Below, piece after piece: positions 54,711-63,859 of a DNA stretch of 64,000 nt; position 1 is the stretch's first letter, and every line of letters starts with the position of its first letter. Below the pieces are notes generated by a model. That model saw only the letters and a program-made list of their open reading frames with translations, searched no databases and was not told where the DNA came from. The stretch is from Methylocystis sp. MJC1 (GTDB lineage Bacteria; Pseudomonadota; Alphaproteobacteria; Rhizobiales; Beijerinckiaceae), in contig NZ_CP107558.1 of the NCBI RefSeq assembly GCF_026427715.1, forward strand, positions 471,001 to 535,000. Reading direction: 5' to 3'. Made by a program: the position numbers and the translations under genes.

Positions 54711-55019
54711 GTGAGCTAAACCGTGGCAGTTATCTTATTGTTTTCAAGTATTTGGAGGGGAATGACGCTAGACAACGCGACAAGGTGTCGCTGGTTGCTT
54801 GCCGCATTGGGCCGGGGAGCGCAGGGCGCTAGGGCAATTCCAGAAGGTTTATCTACGGCTTTCGCGCCTCGACCACTTAGGAACATTTGCGAACATATTT
54901 CTCCCTCACCTATGGGCATGGTGAGCCAGTCAAAAAGTATAAACAAACAGGTGCTTGGATTTTTCTTGGTAGGCTGGAGGAAGACGAAATATACATGCAA
55001 TTCAATACCATATAAAAAA

Positions 55020-55080
55020 GTGAGGGAAAACTAGACCTAGGGAGACGCTTATCTTTTCGCTTTCGCTCCCTCACCTTTTT
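55020..55080 (+). terminator. Long-loop hairpin with T-run (possible small RNA 3' end)
   Basis: GTGAGGGA (55020-55027) pairs with TCCCTCAC (55067-55074), followed by CTTTTT. No coding gene ends just before it, so it could close a small RNA transcribed from the AT-rich stretch upstream. Confidence 0.4.
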
Positions 55081-55260
55081 CCAGAGTCAAATCTCGGGGA
55101 GAAAGCCCGATGAGCGGATGATCCGGAGCCCAAAAGGGCGGGCATGCCTTGCACAAGGGCGAGGGCGCGGCGTTTTGTCCAGGGCTGCCAAGCTTGCTGT
55201 CGCATGATCGGTACGGTCTTAAACCTTGGCGTTGAGCAAAGGTCGCCTCTTTGTCAGCCC

Positions 55261-55299
55261 AAACAGCCTGAGCGCGCCAAGCCCGCGCTCAGGCTGTTT
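55261..55299 (-). terminator. Terminator of the hybrid histidine kinase gene
   Basis: A 16-bp perfect stem (AAACAGCCTGAGCGCG and its complement) with a 7-nt loop lies 26 nt beyond the stop of the minus-strand kinase gene; the arms supply the T-run in either direction. Confidence 0.85.
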
Positions 55300-55324
55300 C
55301 TTAGCACGGCGTGGGGCCGTCGCG

Positions 55325-57298
55325 TCAGCTGACCGCGCCTTCTGATAGAAGTCTTGCAAGCTGGGTGCACAACTCATCAGCTTGAACGGGCTTGTTCAAT
55401 ACAGAGATCTCTTCAGCAGCCTCGGTCGAGTAACCGGTAAGCATCAGCACCGGTAGATCGGGGGCGTAACGGCGCGCTTCACGCGCAAGCTCCGCGCCGG
55501 TCATACCCTTCATTGCAAAATCGGTAATCAGCGCATCGACGGTATGAGGGGCGCGAAGGTAATCCAACGCTACGTCGCCGGAGGGGGCGTCAACAACCCG
55601 ATAACCGCACTCCTCGAGCATCAAAGCGATGCCGTGGCGAATGAGATCATCGTCGTCCACGACGAGAATTGTCTGGCCCTCGCCAGAACACGTCGACGCA
55701 TGCGGCAATATGGCCTCCGGCTCGGCCTCCGCGCATGGCAGGTAGAGGGTGACAGTCGTTCCCACGCCAATCCGGCTGGAGACATGAACCGCGCCCCCCA
55801 TCTGCGACGCCATCCCGTGGACCATTGATAAACCGAGCCCTGAGCCCTTGCCCACCTCTTTGGTAGTAAAAAACGGCTCAAAGACCCGGTCGACCGTCTC
55901 TTGATCCATGCCCGTGCCCGTATCTTCGACCTGAACGACGACATACGGGCCATCCTTGAGATCGGATGACGCGGATAGAGGATTCGCTGAAGTGATCGAG
56001 GTGTTGAAAGCGCGCAGGGTGAAGGTCCCTCCTTCCGGCATGGCGTCGCGGGCGTTGATCGCAAGATTGACGATCGCGGTCTCCAGTTGCGCGGCGTCGA
56101 CCAGGGCTGGCCGCGTGGAGGCGTCGATCTCGCTGCGGCAAGAGATCAACCCACCCATGGTGCGCTCCAGCAGGTGCAAGATTCGCTCGAACAGGCGGCT
56201 AATATCCGTGGGCGCCGGTTGCAAAGCTTGACAGCGGGCAAACGCAAGGAGGGATTGAGTCAGACGCGCCCCGCGCTCGACGCATCGCTGGGCCGCTTCG
56301 AGCAGGCGACGCTCCTTGCCGGCAGGAACGTGACGGTCCAGAACCGTCATGCAGGATGCGACGCCCTGAAGGACGTTGTTGAAGTCGTGCGCAATGCCAC
56401 CCGTAAGCCGGCCAATCGCCTCCAGCTTCTGCGCCTGGAAAAGCGCGGCTTCCGCGCGTTGACGTTCAGCCATTTCGAGTTCGAGCTGGCGTCGGGATTC
56501 GGCCGCCGCCCGCTCCGCCGCCACGCGCTCGGTGATGTCGCTGCATGTGCCGATCCACTCGCGGACGCTGCCATCATCTTCGATGACAGGCGCCCCACGC
56601 GTGGAAAAATAGCGATATTCGCCGTCTGACCGTCGCAACCGATAGTCGATCTCGTAGCGTGTCAGGGCCGTTACCGCGCGCGACCAGGTTGCGACAACCC
56701 GCTCTCGGTCCTCGGGATGCAGGGCATCGGCCCAGCCAAAGCTAGACATTTGCTGGGCTGTTTGCCCGGTGAAGGCCCCCCACGACGGTTGGTTTTCAAT
56801 CACCTTGCCGTCCCGGTCCGTGGTCCAGACGATATCGGCCGTGGCCATGATCAAGGTCCGATAGCGTTCCTCGTTCCGTCGTAGCGCCTCTTCGGCGCGC
56901 TTGCGATCGGTCACCTCGTTGAGCGAAAAAACCAAGAACTCGATCTCGCCTGCCGAGTCGAAAACAGGCGCCAGCGTCCAGTCCCAATAGGTGACGCCGC
57001 GCTCAGGCTGGTCAGGAAAGACGAATGCCCGACTGAAAGTTTGGCAGGGACGCTTTGTGCGGACGACTTCGTCGAAGATAAGCTTCGTGTCCGACGGATA
57101 CATTTCGAAATGATTCTTGCCGACGAAGTCGGCGACCTGCTTTCGGCATGCCCTAGCGTAGGTCTCATTGACGCGGATGAAGTTGTACTCGCGGTCTAGG
57201 ATGACAAGGCCGCTGACGTTGCTGTTGAAGACAACCTCCGCAAGCTTGGCGCGTTGGAGCGCCTCCATCTCCGGACCTTCTAACGCCGAAAGCGCCAC
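55325..57298 (-). CDS. PAS-PAS hybrid sensor histidine kinase with receiver domain
   Basis: The 657-residue cytoplasmic protein has two PAS domains (about 18-130 and 142-262), a HisKA domain with the phospho-acceptor in GGIAHDFNNVLQG, a HATPase domain (NLAINARDAMPEGG, DTGTGMD, GSGLGLSMVHG) and a C-terminal receiver with VVDDDD, ITDFAMKGMTG (phospho-Asp) and LNKPV. No membrane helix is present. No separate response regulator is adjacent. The ligand of the PAS domains is unknown. Confidence 0.92.
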   Translation of the reverse strand: MALSALEGPEMEALQRAKLAEVVFNSNVSGLVILDREYNFIRVNETYARACRKQVADFVGKNHFEMYPSDTKLIFDEVVRTKRPCQTFSRAFVFPDQPERGVTYWDWTLAPVFDSAGEIEFLVFSLNEVTDRKRAEEALRRNEERYRTLIMATADIVWTTDRDGKVIENQPSWGAFTGQTAQQMSSFGWADALHPEDRERVVATWSRAVTALTRYEIDYRLRRSDGEYRYFSTRGAPVIEDDGSVREWIGTCSDITERVAAERAAAESRRQLELEMAERQRAEAALFQAQKLEAIGRLTGGIAHDFNNVLQGVASCMTVLDRHVPAGKERRLLEAAQRCVERGARLTQSLLAFARCQALQPAPTDISRLFERILHLLERTMGGLISCRSEIDASTRPALVDAAQLETAIVNLAINARDAMPEGGTFTLRAFNTSITSANPLSASSDLKDGPYVVVQVEDTGTGMDQETVDRVFEPFFTTKEVGKGSGLGLSMVHGMASQMGGAVHVSSRIGVGTTVTLYLPCAEAEPEAILPHASTCSGEGQTILVVDDDDLIRHGIALMLEECGYRVVDAPSGDVALDYLRAPHTVDALITDFAMKGMTGAELAREARRYAPDLPVLMLTGYSTEAAEEISVLNKPVQADELCTQLARLLSEGAVS

Positions 57299-57381
57299 AT
57301 TTCGCTCCGTTTAATGCAAAGGCCGAGGCGTGTTCTTTTGGGCCTTTATGCCCCGCACGACCAAAATGTCACGGACAAAGG

Positions 57382-57413
57382 AAAAACCCCGGCGCGGCCA
57401 TCGCGGCGCCGGG
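57382..57413 (-). terminator. Terminator of the 57.6-58.1 kb gene
   Basis: On the minus strand CCCGGCGC and GCGCCGGG form an 8-bp stem followed by G and TTTTT. It ends the minus-strand transcript of the genes at 57.6-60.2 kb, ahead of the kinase gene. Confidence 0.8.
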
Positions 57414-57591
57414 TCCTATTTGTGCAAAAAATGCACAAAAGTTCAAATAGATGTGAGGTGATTTTTAGTGCGACTGACCGGGCGCCTTAGGTTGTCGCGC
57501 TTCAGGTGGTTCGTCATCGAACTTTGAACCGCGCGTCTGATCTTAAGGCGAACCGGCGTCGCCTCGCGCAACTCAGTCGCTCGCTTGCGTA

Positions 57592-58119
57592 TCACGGGCA
57601 GCCCCCCCAAAGCACGCACCGGATGCTCCAGGCAAACATCAGCATTAATCCGGTGAGGACGGCAACTCCCGCTAAACTTGGCCGCAGGGGCCATCCAAGG
57701 TTAGAGAAAGTGACCCAGTGGAATTTGATACAATAACCCCAGGGGGTGAGCTGCATGGCGCCGGTCCGGATTTTGGCATAGCGTCCCTGATTGGTCTTAA
57801 CCGCAAGCACCACACCCTCGGGAATCCCGTTAAAGCCAAAATCGGGCCACGGCGTATTGGAGTATTGCTGCGCTTTCAACGTGTCGAGTGACACCGAATC
57901 GAAGTCCGGCTTACCAAGAACCGCGAGTAAGGCTCCGTTTACCGGCACGAAGCCGCAGTCCCCGGAAAACCAGAGGTCTGCGTCGGGTGGAACGGTATTT
58001 CCGTCGGGCGGATCACTTCCAAATAATACGACCCCACCATCGAAGTCGAACCCCTGCCACACGATAACTCCGTTGTCTCCTTCAGAATAAATACCAGAAA
58101 GAAAATTTGCCCCGCTCAT
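57592..58119 (-). CDS. Hypothetical protein with one C-terminal membrane helix
   Basis: The 175-residue protein is Gly/Asp-rich and beta-like in its first 130 residues (SGANFLSGIYSEGD, GVIVWQGFDFDGGVV) and ends with a hydrophobic helix (LAGVAVLTGLMLMFAWSI) and a Cys/Gly tail. It has no N-terminal signal. A GGAGGG site precedes the ATG. It is the last of three minus-strand genes with the S1/P1 nuclease; I do not recognise a family. Confidence 0.6.
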   Translation of the reverse strand: MSGANFLSGIYSEGDNGVIVWQGFDFDGGVVLFGSDPPDGNTVPPDADLWFSGDCGFVPVNGALLAVLGKPDFDSVSLDTLKAQQYSNTPWPDFGFNGIPEGVVLAVKTNQGRYAKIRTGAMQLTPWGYCIKFHWVTFSNLGWPLRPSLAGVAVLTGLMLMFAWSIRCVLWGGCP

Positions 58120-58206
58120 CTTTGTAACCCTCCTCGTTTACCGGGCTCCCAACGAAGCTCTCTCCGCGACCGCTGCCGGTCTCCTAGGCAGTTTCGCCGT
58201 GGCGTT

Positions 58207-59130
58207 TCAGCGCAGCGCAACACTAAGCAACCGAGCCAATCGCGCGCCAGCCAACGCCACCTGCTGTTGCGCGACGCGATGGGCGTCCGCCTGATAGGCG
58301 TCGGTCAGCGCGAAAGGTCCCGCGCCGTCGCCGATCGGCCCGGTATAGACGAACTGCTCCGCCAATCGCTCGCTTTCGCTCACCCATTTCGCAGGGTCGT
58401 CGATGGTGGCCGCTGTTGCGTCGGGGGCGGGCAGGGTGGCTGCAAGAGTGTCGGCGTCTGATGGCCCGCCCCGATCCCCCAAAAGCCCATCCCAATAGGC
58501 GTGCAGCTTGGCCCCACAGGTGAAGGCGAGGCAGATGGTTTCGTTGTTGCCGCCCCGATCGCCTTTCGGGAGCGCGCGAGAGAAGCGCGTCGTGGCGTGC
58601 AATGGCTGGTGGACATCGCCTACCAGGTGGAGAAGCCAGACGAGATCGTAGGACTTCACGTCATCGTTTACATCGGAGGCGAGCGCTTTGCGAAAGGCTT
58701 CAATTTGCGTCAGCGCATTCGGCGCCTGAGGGGATTGGGCGGGCGTTCCATCCGGCGAGAAAGGCATGTCGACGAAATGCCAATAATCGTGGACCTTGTG
58801 GTCAGCGTAACCGATGTTCGCGGCGGCCTCTTCGCCATCATGGGCGACCGAGCCGCGTTCGTAATCGTCGCGCCGCTTTATGTCGTCGGCCCAGGTCGCC
58901 GCATGAATAAAGGCGACGCGGTCCTGCTGGTCGGCCGGCAGGCCGCGCACCCAAATGTCGAAATCTGGGTTGAGCCGTAACAGCGAGGCGACGCGCGCCC
59001 GCGCCGAGGGCGTAAGCTGCTGATAGGCGACCGCGGCGACGGTCATATGGCCCATATCCCACCAGGCGCTGGCGGAGGGTGAGAGAAATAGGAACGAGAG
59101 GGCCGTGGCCGCTCCGAGCAATCTTTTCAT
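58207..59130 (-). CDS. S1/P1-family secreted nuclease
   Basis: The 307-residue protein has a signal peptide ending SASA, so the mature protein starts with Trp, the N-terminal zinc ligand of the family. The other zinc-ligand motifs follow: HAATWADDI, YWHFVDMPF, HLVGDVHQPLH, and GDRGGNN with LHAYWDGLLG. Such enzymes cut single-stranded DNA and RNA and remove 3' phosphates. Secretion to the periplasm or outside is expected. GGAGGG precedes the ATG. Confidence 0.92.
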   Translation of the reverse strand: MKRLLGAATALSFLFLSPSASAWWDMGHMTVAAVAYQQLTPSARARVASLLRLNPDFDIWVRGLPADQQDRVAFIHAATWADDIKRRDDYERGSVAHDGEEAAANIGYADHKVHDYWHFVDMPFSPDGTPAQSPQAPNALTQIEAFRKALASDVNDDVKSYDLVWLLHLVGDVHQPLHATTRFSRALPKGDRGGNNETICLAFTCGAKLHAYWDGLLGDRGGPSDADTLAATLPAPDATAATIDDPAKWVSESERLAEQFVYTGPIGDGAGPFALTDAYQADAHRVAQQQVALAGARLARLLSVALR

Positions 59131-59179
59131 TATATCCCCTCCTTAGAAAAGCCCGCTGCGGGAAGCTCCGCCTTGCCGC

Positions 59180-60193
59180 TCAGCAGACGCCGATCAACTC
59201 GCAGAGTTTGCTGACAATTATCTCGACAGAACCAGCGGCGGCAGCCACGAGGGCGGCGACAACTGCCAAGGCCACTTGGCTGCTCACGCTGAGGAGCGCC
59301 GCTACCGCGACGACCGGCGCCGAGGTCGTTGTGAGTAAGGCGACGGCGCCCACTCCGATAGCGGCGACGCCCACCGCAGCGACATAGCAGGCGATTTGAC
59401 ATGCCGTGCAAACCCAAAACGGCACGCTATCCAGCGATTGTCCGGCGGCGATGGCGGCGTGCAGTGCCTGCACTCCGCTGTGTGAGCGATAGAATCTATC
59501 GAAATCTGCAACGTATTCATTGGGAATCGCATATCCAGCTGCGTCGAAGACGGAGGCTGGCGCTGCGAGCAGCAGTTGGAAGTAGTTAGAGTCGGCGTGG
59601 GCGGCGTTGAAAACGGTCTTCACAACCGAGACCGGAGCAGGAGGTTCGACGCCGGTGGCTTCGTTGATGGCCGTCTCTTTTCCATTGACGGTCCAAAACG
59701 CCGCTTGCATCGTCCAATATTCGTCGAGTTTCACTTTTCCGTCGTTCTCGCTCCAGGAATAGATTGGCTGGTTGTCCTGGGCGGCATTGCTGTTGATGCT
59801 CAGAAAGATCGGGTGAACGGGATCGAACATGCCGAGCGCCGCGTAGGGCCCGTTTTGATAATCTTGCCACGCTAGCCGCCACAATTGTTGGGCGATCTGA
59901 GACCCGTAGGGGGCGACAGTAACAGCCGTGTTCGGGCCATTGTACTGCAAAGCCAAGCGCGGACCGTGATTTGGGGATGGGATTGTGAAAGCCAACCCAA
60001 TCCAAGATCGGTCGTTCTGCGTCACAGTGAGCGCTTCCCGCCGCCAGAGTTGGGTGGAGGACCACTTCGGGTCGTTTGCCCTCTGGAGCACCGCGCTATA
60101 GACGCCATCATTGTTGTGGGAACCCAACGTGACCGCGGCCGGCGCCCCGTCGCCGTACTTCACTCTGCTAACCAGTTTTATGAGATCAGCCAT
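59180..60193 (-). CDS. Hypothetical protein with QxW-like repeats and a Cys-bounded hydrophobic C-terminus
   Basis: The 337-residue protein has no signal peptide. Residues 1-160 are beta-rich with repeated Q(L)W units (QLWRRE, QQLWRL) and Asn/Gly turns, suggestive of a beta-trefoil lectin-like domain. The last 78 residues are almost wholly Ala/Val/Gly/Leu and bounded by cysteines: C262, C265, C269 at one end and C331, C337 at the other. This tail is reminiscent of hydrophobic Cys-rich bacteriocins such as halocin C8. It is the first gene of the minus-strand set with the S1/P1 nuclease, 49 nt upstream of it. GAGGGG sets the start. Function unknown. Confidence 0.6.
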   Translation of the reverse strand: MADLIKLVSRVKYGDGAPAAVTLGSHNNDGVYSAVLQRANDPKWSSTQLWRREALTVTQNDRSWIGLAFTIPSPNHGPRLALQYNGPNTAVTVAPYGSQIAQQLWRLAWQDYQNGPYAALGMFDPVHPIFLSINSNAAQDNQPIYSWSENDGKVKLDEYWTMQAAFWTVNGKETAINEATGVEPPAPVSVVKTVFNAAHADSNYFQLLLAAPASVFDAAGYAIPNEYVADFDRFYRSHSGVQALHAAIAAGQSLDSVPFWVCTACQIACYVAAVGVAAIGVGAVALLTTTSAPVVAVAALLSVSSQVALAVVAALVAAAAGSVEIIVSKLCELIGVC

Positions 60194-60661
60194 TGGAAAC
60201 CCCTCGTTTGAAAATCGAGGGACCGTAGTGTGTCGCACGGGCGCCAGTCAACGGCTGCGTAGCAATCCCATGTCCAGACAGATTCAGATATAGGCGATGA
60301 TTACGGCCACTTTAATCGGCCACTGACGCTTTACCCTAAGCCTTCAGGCTTCAAAGGGCCGTCTTCGAAAAAGAAAGTCTGCCGCTGGCGGAACATGCCT
60401 CGACGCGCACCCCTGCCGCTCGTTGACCGGCGGGGCAAAGTCTAGCGTGGTGATTTGAGCTGAAACCTAAGCGGCTTGCGGATAATCCCTCGTCGCAAGC
60501 CCGTGCGGCCCGACCAAGAATTCACTGGCCGGGCCGCCTAGGGCTCTGACTGCCAGAAAGGTGCATTTTATGTCTTGCTCACTGACAAGCCGAGTTAATG
60601 CTTCCCTTTCTAGGCAGGGCATCCTGAGCGGTTACTCTAATTTGCTGCGATCGACCGGCCT
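60194..60661. other. 468-bp gap without genes
   Basis: No coding frame is credible. A GCGGCCCG/CGGGCCGC inverted repeat with a 17-nt loop lies at 60505-60537 and could end the minus-strand gene that follows. The promoter of the 57.6-60.2 kb gene set should lie in the left part. Confidence 0.5.
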
Positions 60662-61138
60662 TCATTGGCCGGCTCTGCCGTTCGCAATTTCCTCTGGCGG
60701 CTGCCAGATTATTTTTGACGCCACGCTGGCGTTATTGCTGTTACTCGCCTTTGTAGGTCCCCGATGGTCTGCGACCGCCTTTTCAGCAATCTGCCACTCT
60801 TCATCGCTCCAGTTTTTAGACGCTGTTTGCGCCGAGGGCGAACCCACGGAAGGGATCATCGCTGTGATACCTTCCTTTAGCTTCTGGCCAAGCGTTTCTT
60901 CGGAACCTCGCGCTGATCCATAGGCGTTGGGTGGGACTTGCTTGAGTTGAGACAGGAAATTCTCATTCCAAGGCGTCTCTGCTGAAATGTTCTGGGCGAT
61001 TGCAAGGTCTGCCTCGGGGAGGCTTGCGACACGACGGTAATTTATCGAGTTCGCCGCGTAGCCTAAAACCACCAGCGCCGCCAATATTGCGGAAGCCCCG
61101 ACGACGTGTCGATTGATGGTTGATGGCAGCTTCATCAT
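60662..61138 (-). CDS. Hypothetical membrane-anchored protein
   Basis: The 158-residue protein starts after CAGGAG with a single membrane helix (GASAILAALVVLGYA, residues about 13-28), followed by a polar periplasmic domain (NISAETPWNENFLSQLKQ, then KNWSDEEWQIAEKAV). No family is recognised. It is divergent from the next gene. Confidence 0.55.
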   Translation of the reverse strand: MMKLPSTINRHVVGASAILAALVVLGYAANSINYRRVASLPEADLAIAQNISAETPWNENFLSQLKQVPPNAYGSARGSEETLGQKLKEGITAMIPSVGSPSAQTASKNWSDEEWQIAEKAVADHRGPTKASNSNNASVASKIIWQPPEEIANGRAGQ

Positions 61139-61315
61139 AACTCGCTCCTGATTTGGCAGGGAGGTATGGAGTAAGGGCCTTCGGCCCAACCGATGCGCCT
61201 ATAGGTAGCGTCAACTAGGTGATTTCCAGTCTTGCCAGGGAAGATGGAAAACAGGCTGAAGCTTTCGGGGTTGCTTGCCTGAGAAGCAATGACCTTCGCA
61301 GAGGTGGAGAGGAAA

Positions 61316-61663
61316 ATGGCTGCACTGACGGAACTTGCAAAATTGGACGGCGTCGTCCTCGCATTTGAGTTCGCCCCGGACGGCCGCCTGCTTGATCACG
61401 AAGCGACCGCCGAGACGCCGCCCGGGATGACTGAGATGGCTGCGGCTGCACAGTTTTGTGCGTCGGTAACGACCAACTTCAACGCGCTTGCCGAAGCATT
61501 CTCCAAACTGAGCGGCATGCAATGGATACCCCAACAGGGGTGGGCGTATTCCGGGGGTGAGTATACGATAGCCATCGGCTGCAACGGCTATCGCGGGGTT
61601 TTCATCAAGACCGAAAAGGCCGACTTCAACCAACTGTTTGAACTGCTGGTTGCCAGCAAATAG
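61316..61663 (+). CDS. DUF2173-like protein
   Basis: The 115-residue protein begins with LAKLDGVVLAFEFAPDGRLLDH, the start typical of DUF2173 proteins, which resemble roadblock/LC7 folds. The ATG at 61316 follows GGAGAGG; an earlier in-frame ATG at 61289 is less likely. DUF2173 proteins are known mainly from chemolithotrophs and their function is not established. Confidence 0.7.
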   Translation: MAALTELAKLDGVVLAFEFAPDGRLLDHEATAETPPGMTEMAAAAQFCASVTTNFNALAEAFSKLSGMQWIPQQGWAYSGGEYTIAIGCNGYRGVFIKTEKADFNQLFELLVASK

Positions 61664-61777
61664 CTGGCTTGCGATGAGCGCAGCGCGGGCTATGGATGGC
61701 GCAGCCGCGCGGATAGGTCCGTCCCGGCGATCGGCGCGCCATAGCGTCGATGAGGGGGCGGCGTTAATATCGCCCCC

Positions 61778-62449
61778 ATGTGCGGACGGTTCACACAATC
61801 CTACACATGGGCGGAGGTCGAGCGCTTCCTGAGCGTCATCGGCCCGGCGCGCAATCTACGGCCGCGCTACAACATTGCGCCGACCACTCCAATCGACGTC
61901 CTACGGCTTGGGGGGGCGGGCCGCGAGCTCGTCTCCATGCGCTGGGGCCTTGTCCCGTCCTGGTGGAAGAAATCGCTCAGCGAACTGCCGGCGACCTTCA
62001 ACGCCCGCGCCGAGACGCTTGCCGAAAAGCCGATGTTCCGCTCGGCGCTCAAGTCGCGTCGCTGCATCATCCCGGCGTCGGGCTTCTATGAATGGACCGG
62101 CAAGCCGGGGGCAAAAACGCCCCACTATTTCTCGGCGCGCGACGGCCGCCCGCTGGCTTTTGCGGGCCTATGGGAGTGCTGGCGCGATCCTGAGACACAG
62201 GAGCCCATGGAGTCCGCAACGATTGTCGTGGGGCCCGCAAACGAGTGGATGCGGCCCTTTCATGACCGCATGCCCGTCATTCTCGACTGGTGCGACGCCG
62301 GCGCCTGGATGGCGGGAGAGCGCCTTGGGGAGCTTCTTTGTCACCCGCCCGAGAACGCGCTACACGAATGGATCGTATCGTCGCGGGTGAACCGCTCTGG
62401 CGTCGGGGACGATGATCCGGCGCTAATCGAACCCTCGCGGGCGGCCTAA
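61778..62449 (+). CDS. yedK: SOS-response-associated protein, SRAP/YedK family
   Basis: The 223-residue protein starts MCGRFT, with Cys2 as the residue that links to abasic sites, and has the NARAET and HDRMPVIL active-site blocks. SRAP proteins form a stable crosslink with abasic sites in single-stranded DNA. Start and length agree with the family. No LexA box was recognised upstream. Confidence 0.93.
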   Translation: MCGRFTQSYTWAEVERFLSVIGPARNLRPRYNIAPTTPIDVLRLGGAGRELVSMRWGLVPSWWKKSLSELPATFNARAETLAEKPMFRSALKSRRCIIPASGFYEWTGKPGAKTPHYFSARDGRPLAFAGLWECWRDPETQEPMESATIVVGPANEWMRPFHDRMPVILDWCDAGAWMAGERLGELLCHPPENALHEWIVSSRVNRSGVGDDDPALIEPSRAA

Positions 62450-62521
62450 TTATGCTGCCGCCCAATCCCGCTCGCCCTAGCTTGTGTCTCACGTTCCCGG
62501 CTTGCGCGGCCGCTGCCTTTG

Positions 62522-63028
62522 TCAGTGATCGGCGTGCGCTCCCCAGTGCCCGTGGCCAATCGGCGTCAAAAGCACATGGAAGAGAAGAACGCCGAAGCGG
62601 CGCTTCTGCGCATCGTCGAGACTGTCGAAGAGCGGCTTCGCAGCGTCCGCGAGCTTGCTTAGCTCTGCGCCCCGTGAAGTAAGCCCCTGAGAGCGCAGTC
62701 GTAGCCCCTCGACGACGTTGTGATGCTCGCGAATGTCTTTCCATTTCCCGCGGAACTCCGCGGCGCGATCCGCGCGAGCTTTCCATACCTCGCGCAAAGC
62801 GGTTTCGAGCGCGGGCCATGATTTTTCCTGCGCCGCAGTAAGCTTCAAACCCGATTTTAGCGCTGCTACCCGGGCGTCCAAGAAAGCCGCGCGGTCTTCA
62901 GGAGAGAAGCCTTGATCCCCGGCCTGAGCGGGCTGATCGGTTGCGGGTGGGTCGGCAAGGGCGGTCCCTGCCAGACCTGCGGCAGCGAGCATCGCCGCGG
63001 ACATCGTGGTGAGGAGTCGTTTACGCAA
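62522..63028 (-). CDS. LTxxQ-motif (Spy/CpxP-like) periplasmic protein
   Basis: The 168-residue protein has a signal peptide ending ALAD, the motif LKLTAAQEKSWPALE and a helical body with a second, degenerate copy near LDDAQKRRFGVLL. The tail is His-rich (HGHWGAHADH) and may bind metal. A TTG at 63028 after a GAGG site gives a proper signal peptide; the first ATG in frame at 63004 would shorten it. Confidence 0.75.
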   Translation of the reverse strand: MRKRLLTTMSAAMLAAAGLAGTALADPPATDQPAQAGDQGFSPEDRAAFLDARVAALKSGLKLTAAQEKSWPALETALREVWKARADRAAEFRGKWKDIREHHNVVEGLRLRSQGLTSRGAELSKLADAAKPLFDSLDDAQKRRFGVLLFHVLLTPIGHGHWGAHADH

Positions 63029-63284
63029 GACGCAGCCTCGATGGTGTAGGAATGGACGGTTAGCCCGATGTATGTCTGCACCTAAGAATGGCAAATTAAG
63101 CTTCTGTAACCAGTGACTTGCTCGCTCGAGCGATCAAACAGCGAGGGGCTTGAAGGGCAGCCACGCGGCTCTACCTCAAAAATATCAAGGGCGCGTCATC
63201 CGCCCATCCCCATCCCAGGGGATCCGCGCCCAGCCCGGCCCTGAGCGGCCGGGCTTCGTCGCTTTCGAGGAGGTGGAAGCCAAT

Positions 63285-63563
63285 ATGGACGAAGCCGCTG
63301 GCGTCATTGCAGAAGACAAACAAAGCGAGCCGGAACAGCCCGGCATCACGTTTGAGCAATTGCGAGAGGGCCGCTGCAAGTTTCCGCTAGGGCGCCTTAG
63401 CGACCCGCCAGAGCGCTTCTGCGGGGAGCCGGTGGCGATGAGCTCGCCATACTGTGGCGCGTGCAGGCTTACCGTCTACGCGCGGAGCGTGCGACGCCGA
63501 GGTAGACTGCGTTCAAAATCCGGAAACGTTGTCGAAAAGCCCAGACCACGGGTGACCGTCTAG
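63285..63563 (+). CDS. GcrA-like zinc-domain protein, short
   Basis: The 92-residue protein ends with TFEQLREGRCKFPLGRLSDP, FCGEP and YCGACRLTVY, the cysteine-containing C-terminal domain of the GcrA cell-cycle regulator family, but it lacks the N-terminal helix-turn-helix of GcrA. It may bind DNA or sigma-70 partners differently; this is inference. The ATG at 63285 follows GGAGG. Confidence 0.6.
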   Translation: MDEAAGVIAEDKQSEPEQPGITFEQLREGRCKFPLGRLSDPPERFCGEPVAMSSPYCGACRLTVYARSVRRRGRLRSKSGNVVEKPRPRVTV

Positions 63564-63603
63564 TTTCGGCTGCCCTCGATTCGCCCCCCAAGCCCCCGAG
63601 GGC

Positions 63604-63645
63604 GCAGGTCCTCGGTAGCCCACCGGCGCCGAGGGCCTGCTTTCT
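63604..63645 (+). terminator. Terminator of the GcrA-like gene
   Basis: GCAGGTCCTCGG pairs with CCGAGGGCCTGC (one mismatch) and is followed by TTTCT. The rest of the 63564-63859 gap shows no gene. Confidence 0.6.
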
Positions 63646-63859
63646 AAGTTTCAAGAGCGCGAGCCGCGCTCAGGCCACTGGCGCAGTGGATGGCGCTGAT
63701 CCCAGACTACGCATGCTAGCGAGGTCCTTTGCAGGGCCGGTGTAGGCGGAGGCCGCGGCAAGAGTTTCACTGCCTAGCGCAGCTTTCGTAGTTGACGAAA
63801 TGCGCAATTACGCCATGTCCGCCCAATTGCCGGTTCGTCGGCAACGGAGGAAGACGCCC

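Larger units (their letters stand above)
54711..55324. other. 614-bp gap, AT-rich in its centre, with two hairpins
   Basis: No gene is supported. At 54880-55020 the base composition turns AT-rich relative to the surroundings. A GTGAGGGA/TCCCTCAC hairpin with a T-run lies at 55020-55080 and a longer hairpin at 55261-55299; both are listed separately. Confidence 0.5.
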
